From NCBI GenBank assembly GCA_905182165.1, contig CAJJAK010000004.1, positions 124,001 to 188,000 of the forward strand: DNA of 64,000 bases. The letters run 5' to 3'. The stretch's first letter is position 1, and the number at the start of each line of letters is the position of its first letter. The DNA comes from an uncultured Paracoccaceae bacterium (GTDB lineage Bacteria; Pseudomonadota; Alphaproteobacteria; Rhodobacterales; Rhodobacteraceae). This document shows positions 1-8,764 of the stretch, in pieces. The translations under genes were made by a program, and so were the position numbers. Below the pieces are notes generated by a model. The model was given only the letters and a program-made list of their open reading frames with translations. It was not told the DNA's origin and ran no database searches.

Positions 1-36
1 CGTAGGGTTAAAGCAACATTTGTGGAGTAATTTTTA

Positions 37-477
37 ATGAAAGTTTATTTATCAGGGGAAATCCATACAGATTGGCGTGATAAAATCATCCAAGGAGCAA
101 AAGGATTAGAGATTTCTTTTAATGCTCCAGTCACAAATCATTCGGCCTCAGATGATTGTGGTGTGGATATTTTAGGACCGGAAGAAAATAAATATTGGCA
201 TGATAAGAAAAGTGCGCAAATAAATTCAATTAGGATTCGAGCAGGAATAAAAGAATCAGACTTAGTTGTGGTGAGGTTTGGAGAAAAATATAAACAATGG
301 AATGCCGCTTTTGACGCAGGTTATGCAGCTGCTTTAGGGAAATCTCTAATTATTATGCATGCTTTGGATATATCACATGCATTAAAAGAGGTGGATGCCG
401 CTGCGCTAGCTGTTACTGAAACACCAGAACAAGTAGTTAGTATTTTGAAATATGTTTTGAAAGGTGAGTTGCCTTAA
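37..477 (+). CDS. YtoQ family protein
   Basis: A 146-residue protein whose opening (MKVYLSGEIHTDWRD) and internal block around residues 68-100 (IRAGIKESDLVVVRFGEKY, then the AAFDAGYAAALGKS segment) match the YtoQ family as I remember it. The fold recalls nucleoside 2-deoxyribosyltransferase-like proteins, in which a short-lived substrate is bound near the DAG motif, but no biochemical role is established for YtoQ, so I assign no reaction. The ATG is preceded by a TGGAG ribosome-binding site about 9 bases upstream, which decides the start. It lies 30 bases before an Lrp-type regulator on the same strand and could be co-transcribed with it. Length is normal for the family and no lesion is visible. 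The family call is fairly secure; the function is unknown. Confidence 0.8.
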   Translation: MKVYLSGEIHTDWRDKIIQGAKGLEISFNAPVTNHSASDDCGVDILGPEENKYWHDKKSAQINSIRIRAGIKESDLVVVRFGEKYKQWNAAFDAGYAAALGKSLIIMHALDISHALKEVDAAALAVTETPEQVVSILKYVLKGELP

Positions 478-507
478 TATACTTATCGTATCAATCAGGA
501 GCTTAAT

Positions 508-975
508 GTGGTTAACCTTCAATTAGACAGCATAGATAGAAGAATTCTCAGTGTATTGCAAAAGGAGGGAAGAACCTCAAATGCAGATTTAGCAGAGAAT
601 ATAAATCTTAGCCCATCTGCCTGTCATCGAAGAGTGCAAAGACTACATTCAATTGGTGTTATTAAAAATTATGTGGCTTTATTAAACAATAGATTGGTAG
701 GATTACCAACTACCGTTTTTGTAGAAATAACTTTATCTGGTCAGGCGGATGAAGTGTTGGATGCGTTTGAGCGAGAGGTGTTGTTAATTCCCAATGTTTT
801 AGAATGCCATTTAATGGCGGGCTCAGCAGATTACCTTCTAAAGGTGGTTGCTAAAGATACGGATGATTTTGCCCGAATACATAGGAAATATCTTGCAAGA
901 TTACCTGGTGTTGCCCAGATGCATTCAAGCTTTTCATTGCGTAGTGTATCAAACACTACTGCATTGCCGATATAG
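508..975 (+). CDS. Lrp/AsnC family transcriptional regulator
   Basis: A 155-residue regulator with the usual two-part layout: an N-terminal winged helix-turn-helix at about residues 5-60 (LDSIDRRILSVLQKEGR followed by ADLAENINLSPSACHRRVQRL) and a C-terminal RAM/AsnC ligand-binding domain at about residues 68-145, with the VLECHLMAGSADYLLKV core. Such proteins assemble as octamers or hexadecamers and respond to amino acids. The start is GTG, preceded by CAGGAG about 8 bases upstream. The gene is complete. Its target cannot be read from the sequence; the neighbours are a YtoQ gene upstream and the molybdenum-cofactor operon starting about 100 bases downstream, and either could be regulated. The family is certain; the effector is unknown. 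Confidence 0.93.
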   Translation: MVNLQLDSIDRRILSVLQKEGRTSNADLAENINLSPSACHRRVQRLHSIGVIKNYVALLNNRLVGLPTTVFVEITLSGQADEVLDAFEREVLLIPNVLECHLMAGSADYLLKVVAKDTDDFARIHRKYLARLPGVAQMHSSFSLRSVSNTTALPI

Positions 976-1073
976 CTATTTAACCTTGACCTGAAAAAAA
1001 GCCTTTAATTTTTATTTGAAGTTTTACTATATAAAGAAGAATACTTAATTTTATCAAGAAATGCGATATAAAA

Positions 1074-1928
1074 GTGGAACAAGAAAAAAAACCTAATACA
1101 TATATTATAGCACCTAATTTGGTTAGAAGTGACTTAACGAGATCGATAAACGGGACAGATCAATTAGGAAATATTATTGAGCTTCCAGTCATTGAAGAGC
1201 GTCCTTTAACCATTTTTTTAAATGAGCAAGAAATTGTTACTGCTATGACTATTGGTGATTACCCTGAATATTTGGCATTAGGTTTTCTTAAGAATCAAAG
1301 AATGCTTTTAAGTGATGATAAAGTGAAGGGCATTGATTTTGATCTAGAGTTAAATACTATTGTTGTAAGAACAGAAAATAAAACTAACTTTGAAGACAAG
1401 CTAAAAAAGAAAACACAAACCTCAGGATGCGCTGTAGGTACAGTTTTTGGCGATATGATGGAGGGGATGGAAGATTTAATTCTTGACCCATTAGTTATAA
1501 AAACATCTTACCTTTATAGTTTGTCGAAAAAAATCAATCAAACACCTAGCCTATATTTAAATGCTGGAGCAATTCATGGGACAATATTATGTTATAGAGA
1601 CAACCCATTAGTTTATATGGAAGATGTGGGTCGGCATAATGCTGTTGATAAAATTGCGGGCTGGATTTTTGAGACGGGTACCAATTCAAATGATAAGATA
1701 TTATATACTACGGGTAGGCTCACTTCAGAGATGGTAATTAAGACTGCGTTAATGGGTATCCCTGTATTGGTGTCTAGATCTGGTTTTACAGCCTGGGGTG
1801 TGGAGATTGCAAAACAAGTAGGTATGACCCTAATTGGGCGGCTAAGAGGAAAGCGGTTTATTTGCTTGTCTGGTGAAGATCGTTTGGAGTGGGATGCGAG
1901 CTTAACTGAAAATGAGAAATTTCTTTAA
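1074..1928 (+). CDS. fdhD: formate dehydrogenase accessory sulfurtransferase FdhD
   Basis: FdhD transfers sulfur from a cysteine desulfurase to the molybdenum cofactor of formate dehydrogenase before cofactor insertion, in the cytoplasm. The 284-residue protein shows the family landmarks: the ERPLTIFLNEQEI strand near residue 42, the cysteine block TSGCAVGTVFGD with Cys119, and the YMEDVGRHNAVDKIAG and YTTGRLTSEMVIK motifs in the C-terminal half. Only the first cysteine of the enterobacterial CxxC pair is present, a variation I associate with alphaproteobacterial members. The start is GTG; an ATG a few bases upstream is out of frame. It heads a cluster with mobA, mobB and moeA, which supplies bis-MGD cofactor, consistent with a formate dehydrogenase encoded outside the window. 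Confidence 0.93.
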   Translation: MEQEKKPNTYIIAPNLVRSDLTRSINGTDQLGNIIELPVIEERPLTIFLNEQEIVTAMTIGDYPEYLALGFLKNQRMLLSDDKVKGIDFDLELNTIVVRTENKTNFEDKLKKKTQTSGCAVGTVFGDMMEGMEDLILDPLVIKTSYLYSLSKKINQTPSLYLNAGAIHGTILCYRDNPLVYMEDVGRHNAVDKIAGWIFETGTNSNDKILYTTGRLTSEMVIKTALMGIPVLVSRSGFTAWGVEIAKQVGMTLIGRLRGKRFICLSGEDRLEWDASLTENEKFL

Positions 1929-1947
1929 ATAAAATGGACATTGTTAA

Positions 1948-2568
1948 TTGAATATACTTGGCGTTATTTTGGCGGGTGGCCAGTCAAAAAGAATGGGTGG
2001 TGGTCATAAAGGCCTAATTGAATTACAAAAAAAACCCTTATGTTTACATGTTATTGATAGGTTAAGACCTCAAGTTGGCTCGGTTATTTTAAATGTTAAT
2101 ACTCACGAAGAGTCTTTTACAAAATTTGGACTTCCTTTAGTTAAGGATAGTTTAAATAATTTTTACAATCCGTTAGGAGGTGTTTTAGCTGGCATGGATT
2201 GGGCGTTTAACAATGGTTATGAATATATTGTGACAGCAGCGGCTGATACTCCATTTTTTCCACTAAACTTGGTTGAAAACTTAAGACAAGTAATGAAAAA
2301 AGATAATTATTCTATAGTTATGGCTTCAACGATTGATTGCCAAAATAAGCAAAACATTCATCCTACATTTGGACTATGGAAAGTTAATTTAAGAGAAGAT
2401 TTACGCAAAAGTTTAAATGAGGGCGTTAGAAAAATGGTTGCTTGGACTGATAGGCATTCTTTTTGTTATAGTAAATTTCCATCAGATAACTTTGATTGTT
2501 TTTTTAATATAAATAATCCAGAGGATTTAAAGAAAGCAAAAAATATTATAGATAAGGGTTGGGTATGA
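1948..2568 (+). CDS. mobA: molybdenum cofactor guanylyltransferase MobA
   Basis: MobA attaches GMP from GTP to Mo-molybdopterin to give the MGD form used by DMSO-reductase-family enzymes such as formate dehydrogenase. The 206-residue protein has the nucleotidyltransferase signature at its N-terminus (LAGGQSKRMGGGHKGL, with the conserved Lys21) and a metal/phosphate-binding AAADTPFFP block near residue 95. Length is typical. The start appears to be TTG, placing the LAGG motif at residues 8-11 as in other MobA proteins; no in-frame ATG lies upstream after the fdhD stop. The stop overlaps the mobB start as ATGA, indicating translational coupling. The family call is firm; the rare start codon is less certain. 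Confidence 0.92.
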   Translation: MNILGVILAGGQSKRMGGGHKGLIELQKKPLCLHVIDRLRPQVGSVILNVNTHEESFTKFGLPLVKDSLNNFYNPLGGVLAGMDWAFNNGYEYIVTAAADTPFFPLNLVENLRQVMKKDNYSIVMASTIDCQNKQNIHPTFGLWKVNLREDLRKSLNEGVRKMVAWTDRHSFCYSKFPSDNFDCFFNINNPEDLKKAKNIIDKGWV

Positions 2569-3059
2569 GAGTTTTTGGTATAATAGGTTGGAAAAATTCT
2601 GGAAAGACGGGACTGCTAGAAAGATTAGTTGAAAACATAACAAGTCGTGGGTTTTCTGTTTCAACTATGAAGCATGCACATCATAACTTTGATATAGACC
2701 ATAAAGGAAAAGACAGCTATCGGCATAGAAAAGCAGGAGCTCATCAGGTTCTTCTAAGCTCTGATTCTAGATGGGTTTTAATGACAGAGCTGGAAAAAAA
2801 TTTAGAGTTGGAAATGGATGCGTTGCTGAGAAAAATGAATCCTGTTGATTTAATTTTGGTAGAGGGCTTTAAGGCAAATGATCATCCAAAAATTGAAACC
2901 TATCGCGCTGTTACTAAACAAAATCCTTTAGCGGAGACTGATAAACAAATAAGGGCTATTGCGACAAAGGATAAAGTCGACATATTACTTCCTATTTTTG
3001 ATCTTGATGATACAAACAATATAGCAGATTTTATTTTAAAAACTGTAAGGTTATTATGA
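2565..3059 (+). CDS. mobB: molybdopterin-guanine dinucleotide biosynthesis adaptor MobB
   Basis: MobB is a small P-loop GTP-binding protein that assists MobA in making MGD cofactor. The Walker A motif (GWKNSGKTGL) is at about residues 7-16, followed by the TMKHAHHNFDIDHKGKDSYR histidine-rich segment and the LILVEGFK motif near residue 97 that are characteristic of MobB. I place the start at the ATG that overlaps the mobA stop as ATGA; an in-frame TTG two codons earlier is also possible. About 164 residues, a normal length. Its own stop overlaps the moeA start in the same way, so mobA, mobB and moeA form a translationally coupled unit. Confidence 0.93.
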   Translation: MRVFGIIGWKNSGKTGLLERLVENITSRGFSVSTMKHAHHNFDIDHKGKDSYRHRKAGAHQVLLSSDSRWVLMTELEKNLELEMDALLRKMNPVDLILVEGFKANDHPKIETYRAVTKQNPLAETDKQIRAIATKDKVDILLPIFDLDDTNNIADFILKTVRLL

Positions 3060-4303
3060 CGAAACAACCTCACAAAGGCTCGGCTGTTTTTCCAAATGGT
3101 GTGTCCTGGACACCAGTAGATGAAGCTTTAGAGCATTTAAGATTATCTTTAAAACCCATTTTAGATTTTGAGCTCATTAATGTGAGTGATTCTTTAGATT
3201 ATATTTTGTATGAAGATATTCTTGCTAACCGCTCCAATCCACCAGTTGGAAATACAGCAGTTGACGGTTTTGGTTTTGCAGACCAATCAATAAAAAATCA
3301 AAATAGAAAATTGAACTTATGTGTAGATCGGATTGCTGCTGGAGACAGCTACCAAGGCATTGTTCCTCAAGGTAGCGCAATTAAAATATTAACGGGAGCG
3401 GAATTACCAAGAGGTGTTGATACAGTAGTTTTGCAGGAAGAAGTAACCATAGAAAATGATAATATTATATTAAATACTGATTTAAAAAGAGGTGAAAATA
3501 CAAGAAAGGTGGGAGAGGATATTGAAAAAGGAAAATGTGTTTTAACTAAAGGTTCAAGAATTAGAGCTCAAGATATTGCCTTATTGATTGCCACTGGGAT
3601 TAATCAAATCAAAGTCTATTTACTTTTAAAAATTGGAATTCTGTCAACAGGTAATGAATTGATCCATAAAGTTTCTAATAAGGATTCAAATAAAACGCTT
3701 GATGCTAATAGACCAATGTTAATGAATATTGTGAAAAAATGGGGTTATCAGGCTATTGATTTGGGCAATGTAAATGATAATAAAACAGAAATTAAAACAA
3801 AGTTAAATATCGCATCTAAAATTTGTGATATCATCTTTACATCTGGTGGTGCATCAACTGGTGACGAAGATTATGTGGGAAGATTATTAAAGTCAGATGG
3901 TAATTTATATAATTGGCGTATTGCAATGAAGCCGGGTCGACCTCTTGCATTAGCAAAGTGGAATGAAACACCAGTAATTGGATTGCCTGGAAATCCTGTA
4001 GCAGCTTTTGTATGTACTATAGTTTTTGGTCGGCCAATTTGTGGTTTGTTAAGTGGTGAGGGTTGGTTAAAACCAAATTCGTTTCAAGTACCAGCCGCTT
4101 TCTCAAAAAATAAGAAAATTGGTCGACGAGAATATCTTCGTGCACGAGTGAAAAATGGGAAAGTAGAAATATTCCATTCTGAAGGTTCTGGCAGAATTTC
4201 AGGCTTAAGTTGGGCTGATGGTCTAGTGGAATTACGAGAAGAGACTAGTAAAGTAAATCTGGGAGATTTAGTTAAGTATATCCCATTTAGTGGTTTTTTT
4301 TAA
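3056..4303 (+). CDS. moeA: molybdopterin molybdenumtransferase MoeA
   Basis: MoeA inserts molybdate into adenylylated molybdopterin, the step before MobA acts. The 415-residue protein shows the expected order: an N-terminal region with NPPVGNTAVDGFGFAD at residues 61-76, a TGAELPRG VDTVV block, then the MogA-like domain with GILSTGNEL at about residue 199, FTSGGASTGDEDYV at about residue 261, and MKPGRPLALAKW/IGLPGNPVAAFV at about residues 290-315. Start overlaps the mobB stop (ATGA). It ends convergently with pheT, with only 18 bases between the two stop codons. Complete; no lesion seen. Confidence 0.95.
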   Translation: MTKQPHKGSAVFPNGVSWTPVDEALEHLRLSLKPILDFELINVSDSLDYILYEDILANRSNPPVGNTAVDGFGFADQSIKNQNRKLNLCVDRIAAGDSYQGIVPQGSAIKILTGAELPRGVDTVVLQEEVTIENDNIILNTDLKRGENTRKVGEDIEKGKCVLTKGSRIRAQDIALLIATGINQIKVYLLLKIGILSTGNELIHKVSNKDSNKTLDANRPMLMNIVKKWGYQAIDLGNVNDNKTEIKTKLNIASKICDIIFTSGGASTGDEDYVGRLLKSDGNLYNWRIAMKPGRPLALAKWNETPVIGLPGNPVAAFVCTIVFGRPICGLLSGEGWLKPNSFQVPAAFSKNKKIGRREYLRARVKNGKVEIFHSEGSGRISGLSWADGLVELREETSKVNLGDLVKYIPFSGFF

Positions 4304-4321
4304 ATTTTAATTTTATATCTT

Positions 4322-6724
4322 TTATTCACTGCGTAAAATACCACCACTAGCTTTTTCAATATTAGCAATAATTTTTTTAGCTCACATTTTCTATTTCACT
4401 ATCGATAAGTGTTTTTTCAGAAGATTGTATATGAACTGTAATTGCTAATGACTTCTTTCCTTGCATTTTGGGCTCATTATCATTTAAATTAATGAATTGG
4501 TCAAAAATATAAGCGTCTTTAATTAACGATTTATCTGCACCTTTTGCAGCATTTACCAAAACTGTTGCCTCAATATTTTTATCTACAATAAAAGAAAAAT
4601 CCCTCTGCACAGATTGGAAGTCACTTACATTTAATGCTGAACGTGTCTTTGCTTTAAGTTTTGAAAATGGAGGTTTTTGGATATGAATTGCAAAAGCCAT
4701 AACTGGGCCTTTAATATTCATTTCCTTTAAAATCTTTGGATGTATTTCACCAAAGCCAGCAAGAACGTTTTTTGGCCCCAATGATAACTTTCCAGAACGT
4801 CCTGGATTGGCGCTGTTAAACAAATAAAGTAGTTGGGCAACCGATTGATTTTAAGACAGCCTCAACATCTGCTTTGGAATCAAAAGGGTCGACTGGCCTT
4901 CGTTCACCGTGAACGTCTCTAGAATTGGTATGACCTATCAATATTCCAGTAGCTAACATTTCCTGATCATCAGGCTCTCCACCATGGAAAACTGGACCAA
5001 TTTCAAAAAGAGACATATCTAATACACCCCTGGCTTGATTTCGACTAGCTGCCTGAAGTAAACCTGGAAGTAGTGAGGGTCTCATATGGCTCATATCAGA
5101 AGAGATGGGGTTTTCTAATTTAGTTTGATCAGACCCTCCACCAAATATTAGAGCTGATTTTTTGTCAATAAAAGAATATGTAACACATTCATTATACCCT
5201 AATGATGCTATCTCTCTTCTAATAACAGATTCTCTTTTTTGGATTGGGGTTAGCGTACTGGTAGTTTTATTTTGTTTCAATTTAGGTAGCGGCACACCAC
5301 GTAGTTTTGTCAAGGATGAAACCCGGGCAATTTCCTCAACAAGATCGGCTTCTCCCAAGATATCAGGGCGCCAAGGTGGAGGCGAAACAATGCCTTTATT
5401 ATAATTAAAGCCCAAAGAGTTTAAAATATTTATTTGAGTATTTTGATCAATTTCCATTCCAACAAGTGATTGGACCTTATTTGGATTTAACTTATATTCT
5501 CTATAAAAATTTGGAATCTTTCCAGTTTCAACAATATTTGAAGCAGTGCCACCGCATAAATTCATTATCATCTGCGCCCCTAACAAAATCCCATCTTTTG
5601 TAAAATCTGGATCTACACCTCGCTCAAAACGATATCGTGCATCAGAATTTATTTTTAGGGCTCGCCCAGCCTTTGCAATTGTAATTGGATCCCAGTAAGC
5701 ACTTTCGAGTAAAACATTTACAGTATTTTCAGAACAACCTGTTGAAACACCACCCATTATCCCTGCAATACTTATAATTCCTGACGCATCTGATATTATC
5801 ATTGCGTCTTTTGGTAGACTATAATTTTTTTCGTCTAACGCATCGATGCTTTCATTACCTTTTGCAAAACTTACTCGCAAGCCTCCCTCAATCTTGTCAG
5901 AGTCAAACACATGAAGGGGTCTAGCACGATCCATGGTAAAAAAGTTTGTAATATCTACTAACGAAGAAATAGAACGCAAGCCAATAGATTCAATTTGATC
6001 TCTCAACCATTTTGGAGAGGGTCCATTTTTTACGCCTCTGATCATACAACTAAAAAAAACAGGACAACCATTTTCTAGTACATCATCATTAATTTTAATT
6101 TCTATTGCAGTTTGAAGCGGTCGAAATTAGAGGGGTATCTGCAGGTTTTAGCACGCCAATTCCACGCGCGGCTAAATCTCGTGCTATTCCCCGTACACCT
6201 AACGCATCAGGACGATTGGGTGTGATAGCAATGTCGATAATTGGATCAACAGCGCCTGGGTTGTGATTTGAGAGATACTCTGTGAATTTAGAACCAATGA
6301 CTGGCTTACCCTTTAGTTCAATAATACCATCGTGCTCATTAGATAATCCCATTTCGCGCTCGGAGCACATCATTCCATAACTTTCAACGCCTCGAATTTT
6401 TCCCACACCGATAGTTGTATCTATACCAGGTACATAAGTTCCTGGCTTTGCTATTACTACGTAAATCCCCTCTCGGGCGTTTGGTGCCCCACAAATTATA
6501 TTCAATTTACCTTCATCAGTTTCAACTTCACATATTTTTAATTTATCGGCATCAGGGTGTTTTTGTGATTTTGCAACATACCCGACAGTGAAGTCCTTAA
6601 GTGTTTCTAAAGGGTTGATGACTTCTTCAACTTCCAGCCCTAAATCGGTTAAATTATATAAAATATCGTCAACAGAAGCATCTGTTTCTAAATGTGTTTT
6701 AAGCCAATTTAATGTAAATTTCAT
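4322..6724 (-). CDS. pheT: phenylalanyl-tRNA synthetase beta subunit, frame broken in three places
   Basis: PheT forms the alpha2-beta2 enzyme that charges tRNA-Phe and carries the editing domain. The gene reads from ATG at 6724: N-terminal tRNA-binding-like domain, the B3/B4 editing region (HVFDSDKIEGGLRVSFAKG), the catalytic-like core (MRPSLLPGLLQAASRNQARG) and the C-terminal anticodon-binding FDX-ACB domain (DFQSVQRDFSFIVDK). The frame changes near 6110, near 4820 and near 4378; after each, the family sequence resumes at once in another frame, and the last shift restores a normal C-terminus ending in ASGGILRSE at 4322. The corrected length, about 800 residues, is normal. As the gene is essential, sequence error is the likeliest cause. 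It follows pheS with a 23-base gap. Confidence 0.93.
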
Positions 6725-6747
6725 CAGATGATTACCTCAATAGAAAA

Positions 6748-7831
6748 TTATCGACTTAAGCCGCTATGTAAATTTGGTTGATCTAAAGAAGAAAACCCAT
6801 AATGACGAAGCCAACGCAGATCGCTATCAAAAAAAGCCCTCAAATCTGGTATTCCATATTTAAGCATTGCTAGTCTATCTATCCCCATTCCAAATGCAAA
6901 CCCTTGCCACTGATCTGGATCAATACCGCCAGCTTTTAATACTTTTGGATGTACCATCCCACTACCAAGAATTTCCATCCAACTTTCACCCTTCCCAACT
7001 TCTAATTTCCCATTATTCCAAGAACAACGCAGATCAACTTCAGCAGAAGGTTCAGTGAATGGAAAATGACTTGGTCTAAATCTCATTTTTAACTCATCGA
7101 CCTCAAAGAATTTTTTGCAAAATTCTTCTAGGGTTCCTTTTAAATTTGCCATTGATATATTTTTACCTATAGCTAAACCTTCTAGTTGATGAAACATCGG
7201 GGTATGTGTTTGATCATAATCGCAGCGATAAACTCTACCTGGAGCGATTATTCTACAAGGAGCTCCATTGGTTAGCATGTGCCTTATTTGAACTGGACTA
7301 GTATGAGTTCGTAAAACATTCGGTGCTCTATCGTCTCCATCATCTCGATTTAAGAAAAAAGTATCATGTTCCTGCCGTGCTGGATGTTCTGGAGGAATGT
7401 TTAGTGCATCAAAGTTGTACCAATCGCTTTCTATTTGTGGGCCCTCTGCTACAGAAAACCCCATTTCTGCAAAAATAGCACTTACTTCCTCAGTAACTTG
7501 ACTTATGGGATGGATGGAGCCATTGGGTTTTTTCCGAGCTGGTAGACTTAAATCTATCCACTCTTCTTTTAGCCTTTCATTAAGAACTAAATCTTCTAAT
7601 TTGGATTTTTTTTCAACAAAAGCTTTAGTTACCTCATCTCTCAATGAGTTAAGGACTGGGCCAGTAGATTGACGTTCTTTCGGGTGTCATGCTCCCCAAT
7701 TCACGCATTTTAAGGCTCAACTCTCCCTTTTTTCCAAGAATTTCAACGCGCAAGTTCTCTAACGAATTTTGATCATTATCTTTATTTATCAAATCTAAAT
7801 ACTTAATTCGTAGTTTTTCTAGCCCATCCAT
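6748..7831 (-). CDS. pheS: phenylalanyl-tRNA synthetase alpha subunit, one frameshift
   Basis: PheS is the catalytic subunit of phenylalanyl-tRNA synthetase, a class II enzyme. From ATG at 7831 the first 50-odd residues give the N-terminal coiled coil ([19 protein letters not shown]); near 7675 the frame shifts, and the protein continues with [15 protein letters not shown] and the catalytic domain. Class II motifs are clear: motif 2 around [15 protein letters not shown] and motif 3 around [13 protein letters not shown]. Corrected length is about 361 residues, usual for alphaproteobacterial PheS. The 7831-6748 span precedes pheT on the same strand. The lesion is a single-base change in an A/C-rich stretch and is probably a sequence error. 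Confidence 0.93.
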
Positions 7832-8023
7832 GTTCTCTACTCCATCTCGTTTGATTTACTGCTATCATAGAGTTGGTTAAATTCAAGCATTGTTAAAGTT
7901 CTTAAACAATATTAATTTGTAATATTTAAAATTGTAATAAGTTATCTCTTATTTTCACCATAAGTACACAACAAGATAACAAAATCTACTAGTTAGCAGA
8001 TCTTCTTAAATTTATAATTGTAA

Positions 8024-8386
8024 TTATGCTAACGCAGCTTTTACTTGATCTACAATAGAACTGAAAGCGTCTGGCTCATTTACAGCAATATCTGCTAAAA
8101 CCTTACGATCTACTTCTATCCCAGCTTTATCCAAACCATTGATAAAACGGGAGTATGTTAGTTCTTCGTCGTGTGATCTTACTGCTGCATTGATACGTTG
8201 AATCCACAATGCTCTAAATGTTCGTTTACGGGCTTTGCGATCTCGCGTAGCGTATTGGTTTGCTTTATCAACTGCTTGCGTAGCAGTTCTAAAAGTATTG
8301 CTTCTTCTACCATAGTAGCCTTTTGCAGCTTTTATGACTTTTTTGTGACGGGCGTGAGTTACTGTACCACTTTTTACTCTAGACAT
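8024..8386 (-). CDS. rplT: 50S ribosomal protein L20
   Basis: L20 binds 23S rRNA early in large-subunit assembly. Starting at the ATG at 8386 the protein is 120 residues, the usual length, beginning [19 protein letters not shown] and continuing with the highly conserved [18 protein letters not shown] and [13 protein letters not shown] blocks. The reading frame stays open further upstream through most of rpmI, with no stop codon or ribosome-binding site between the two genes, which is abnormal. I choose 8386 because family homology to L20 begins exactly there. Next on the strand, after a 192-base spacer, come pheS and pheT, a common order. Confidence 0.95.
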   Translation of the reverse strand: MSRVKSGTVTHARHKKVIKAAKGYYGRRSNTFRTATQAVDKANQYATRDRKARKRTFRALWIQRINAAVRSHDEELTYSRFINGLDKAGIEVDRKVLADIAVNEPDAFSSIVDQVKAALA

Positions 8387-8583
8387 ATCAAGGTCCATCG
8401 CTGCGGTATTGATGATCTTAGCGTCGGCAGCGCACAATGCAGTCGTGCCACGCGCGTTACGCAAAAACTTGTTTGTGCGTTTGATCATACCGTGTTGTTT
8501 GCCAGCTTGACCTCCGATGACCGGCCAGTAGCCGTCACTTTAAAGCGCTTTTTCGCGCTTGATTTGGTCTTCATCTTGGGCAT
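8387..8583 (-). CDS. rpmI: 50S ribosomal protein L35, frameshifted and joined to L20
   Basis: L35 is a small basic large-subunit protein. The start at 8583 follows an AGGAG site and gives [20 protein letters not shown], the canonical L35 opening. Near 8522 one base seems to be missing (a GG that should be GGG), after which the other frame continues [18 protein letters not shown], the canonical L35 middle. The corrected protein is 66 residues, the right length, but there is no stop: the next codon is the L20 initiator. The segment is noticeably richer in G+C than its surroundings. Either a second indel hides an overlapping TGA (TGATATG is present at the junction in another frame), or the two genes have been artificially joined. 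Confidence 0.85.
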
Positions 8584-8700
8584 TTCAGTCTCCTATTTAA
8601 GGTCGTTTGACGCACGACTCGGCATGCCACTGTCGGCCGGCCGCGCGCTAGAAATTGGGTTTTATGCATGAACGCCATCCAGGGCAAGCGTTTTATCACT
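8387..8700. other. G+C-rich patch covering rpmI and its upstream region
   Basis: Counting by hand over 8401-8700 gives about 52 % G+C (58, 45, 52, 55 and 50 % in successive 60-base lines), including the non-coding part upstream of rpmI, where intergenic DNA elsewhere in this window is usually below 30 %. It contains GGCCGGCCGCGCGC at about 8633-8646. The left edge falls at the L35/L20 junction and the right edge near 8700, where the sequence returns abruptly to A+T-rich DNA. Composition and the missing L35 stop codon coincide, which suggests foreign or chimeric sequence here. Confidence 0.55.
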
Positions 8701-8764
8701 ATCTTATGCAATTATTATTAAATCTTCTTGACCCTTATAAAAAAGAACCGCATATGCAATTATC

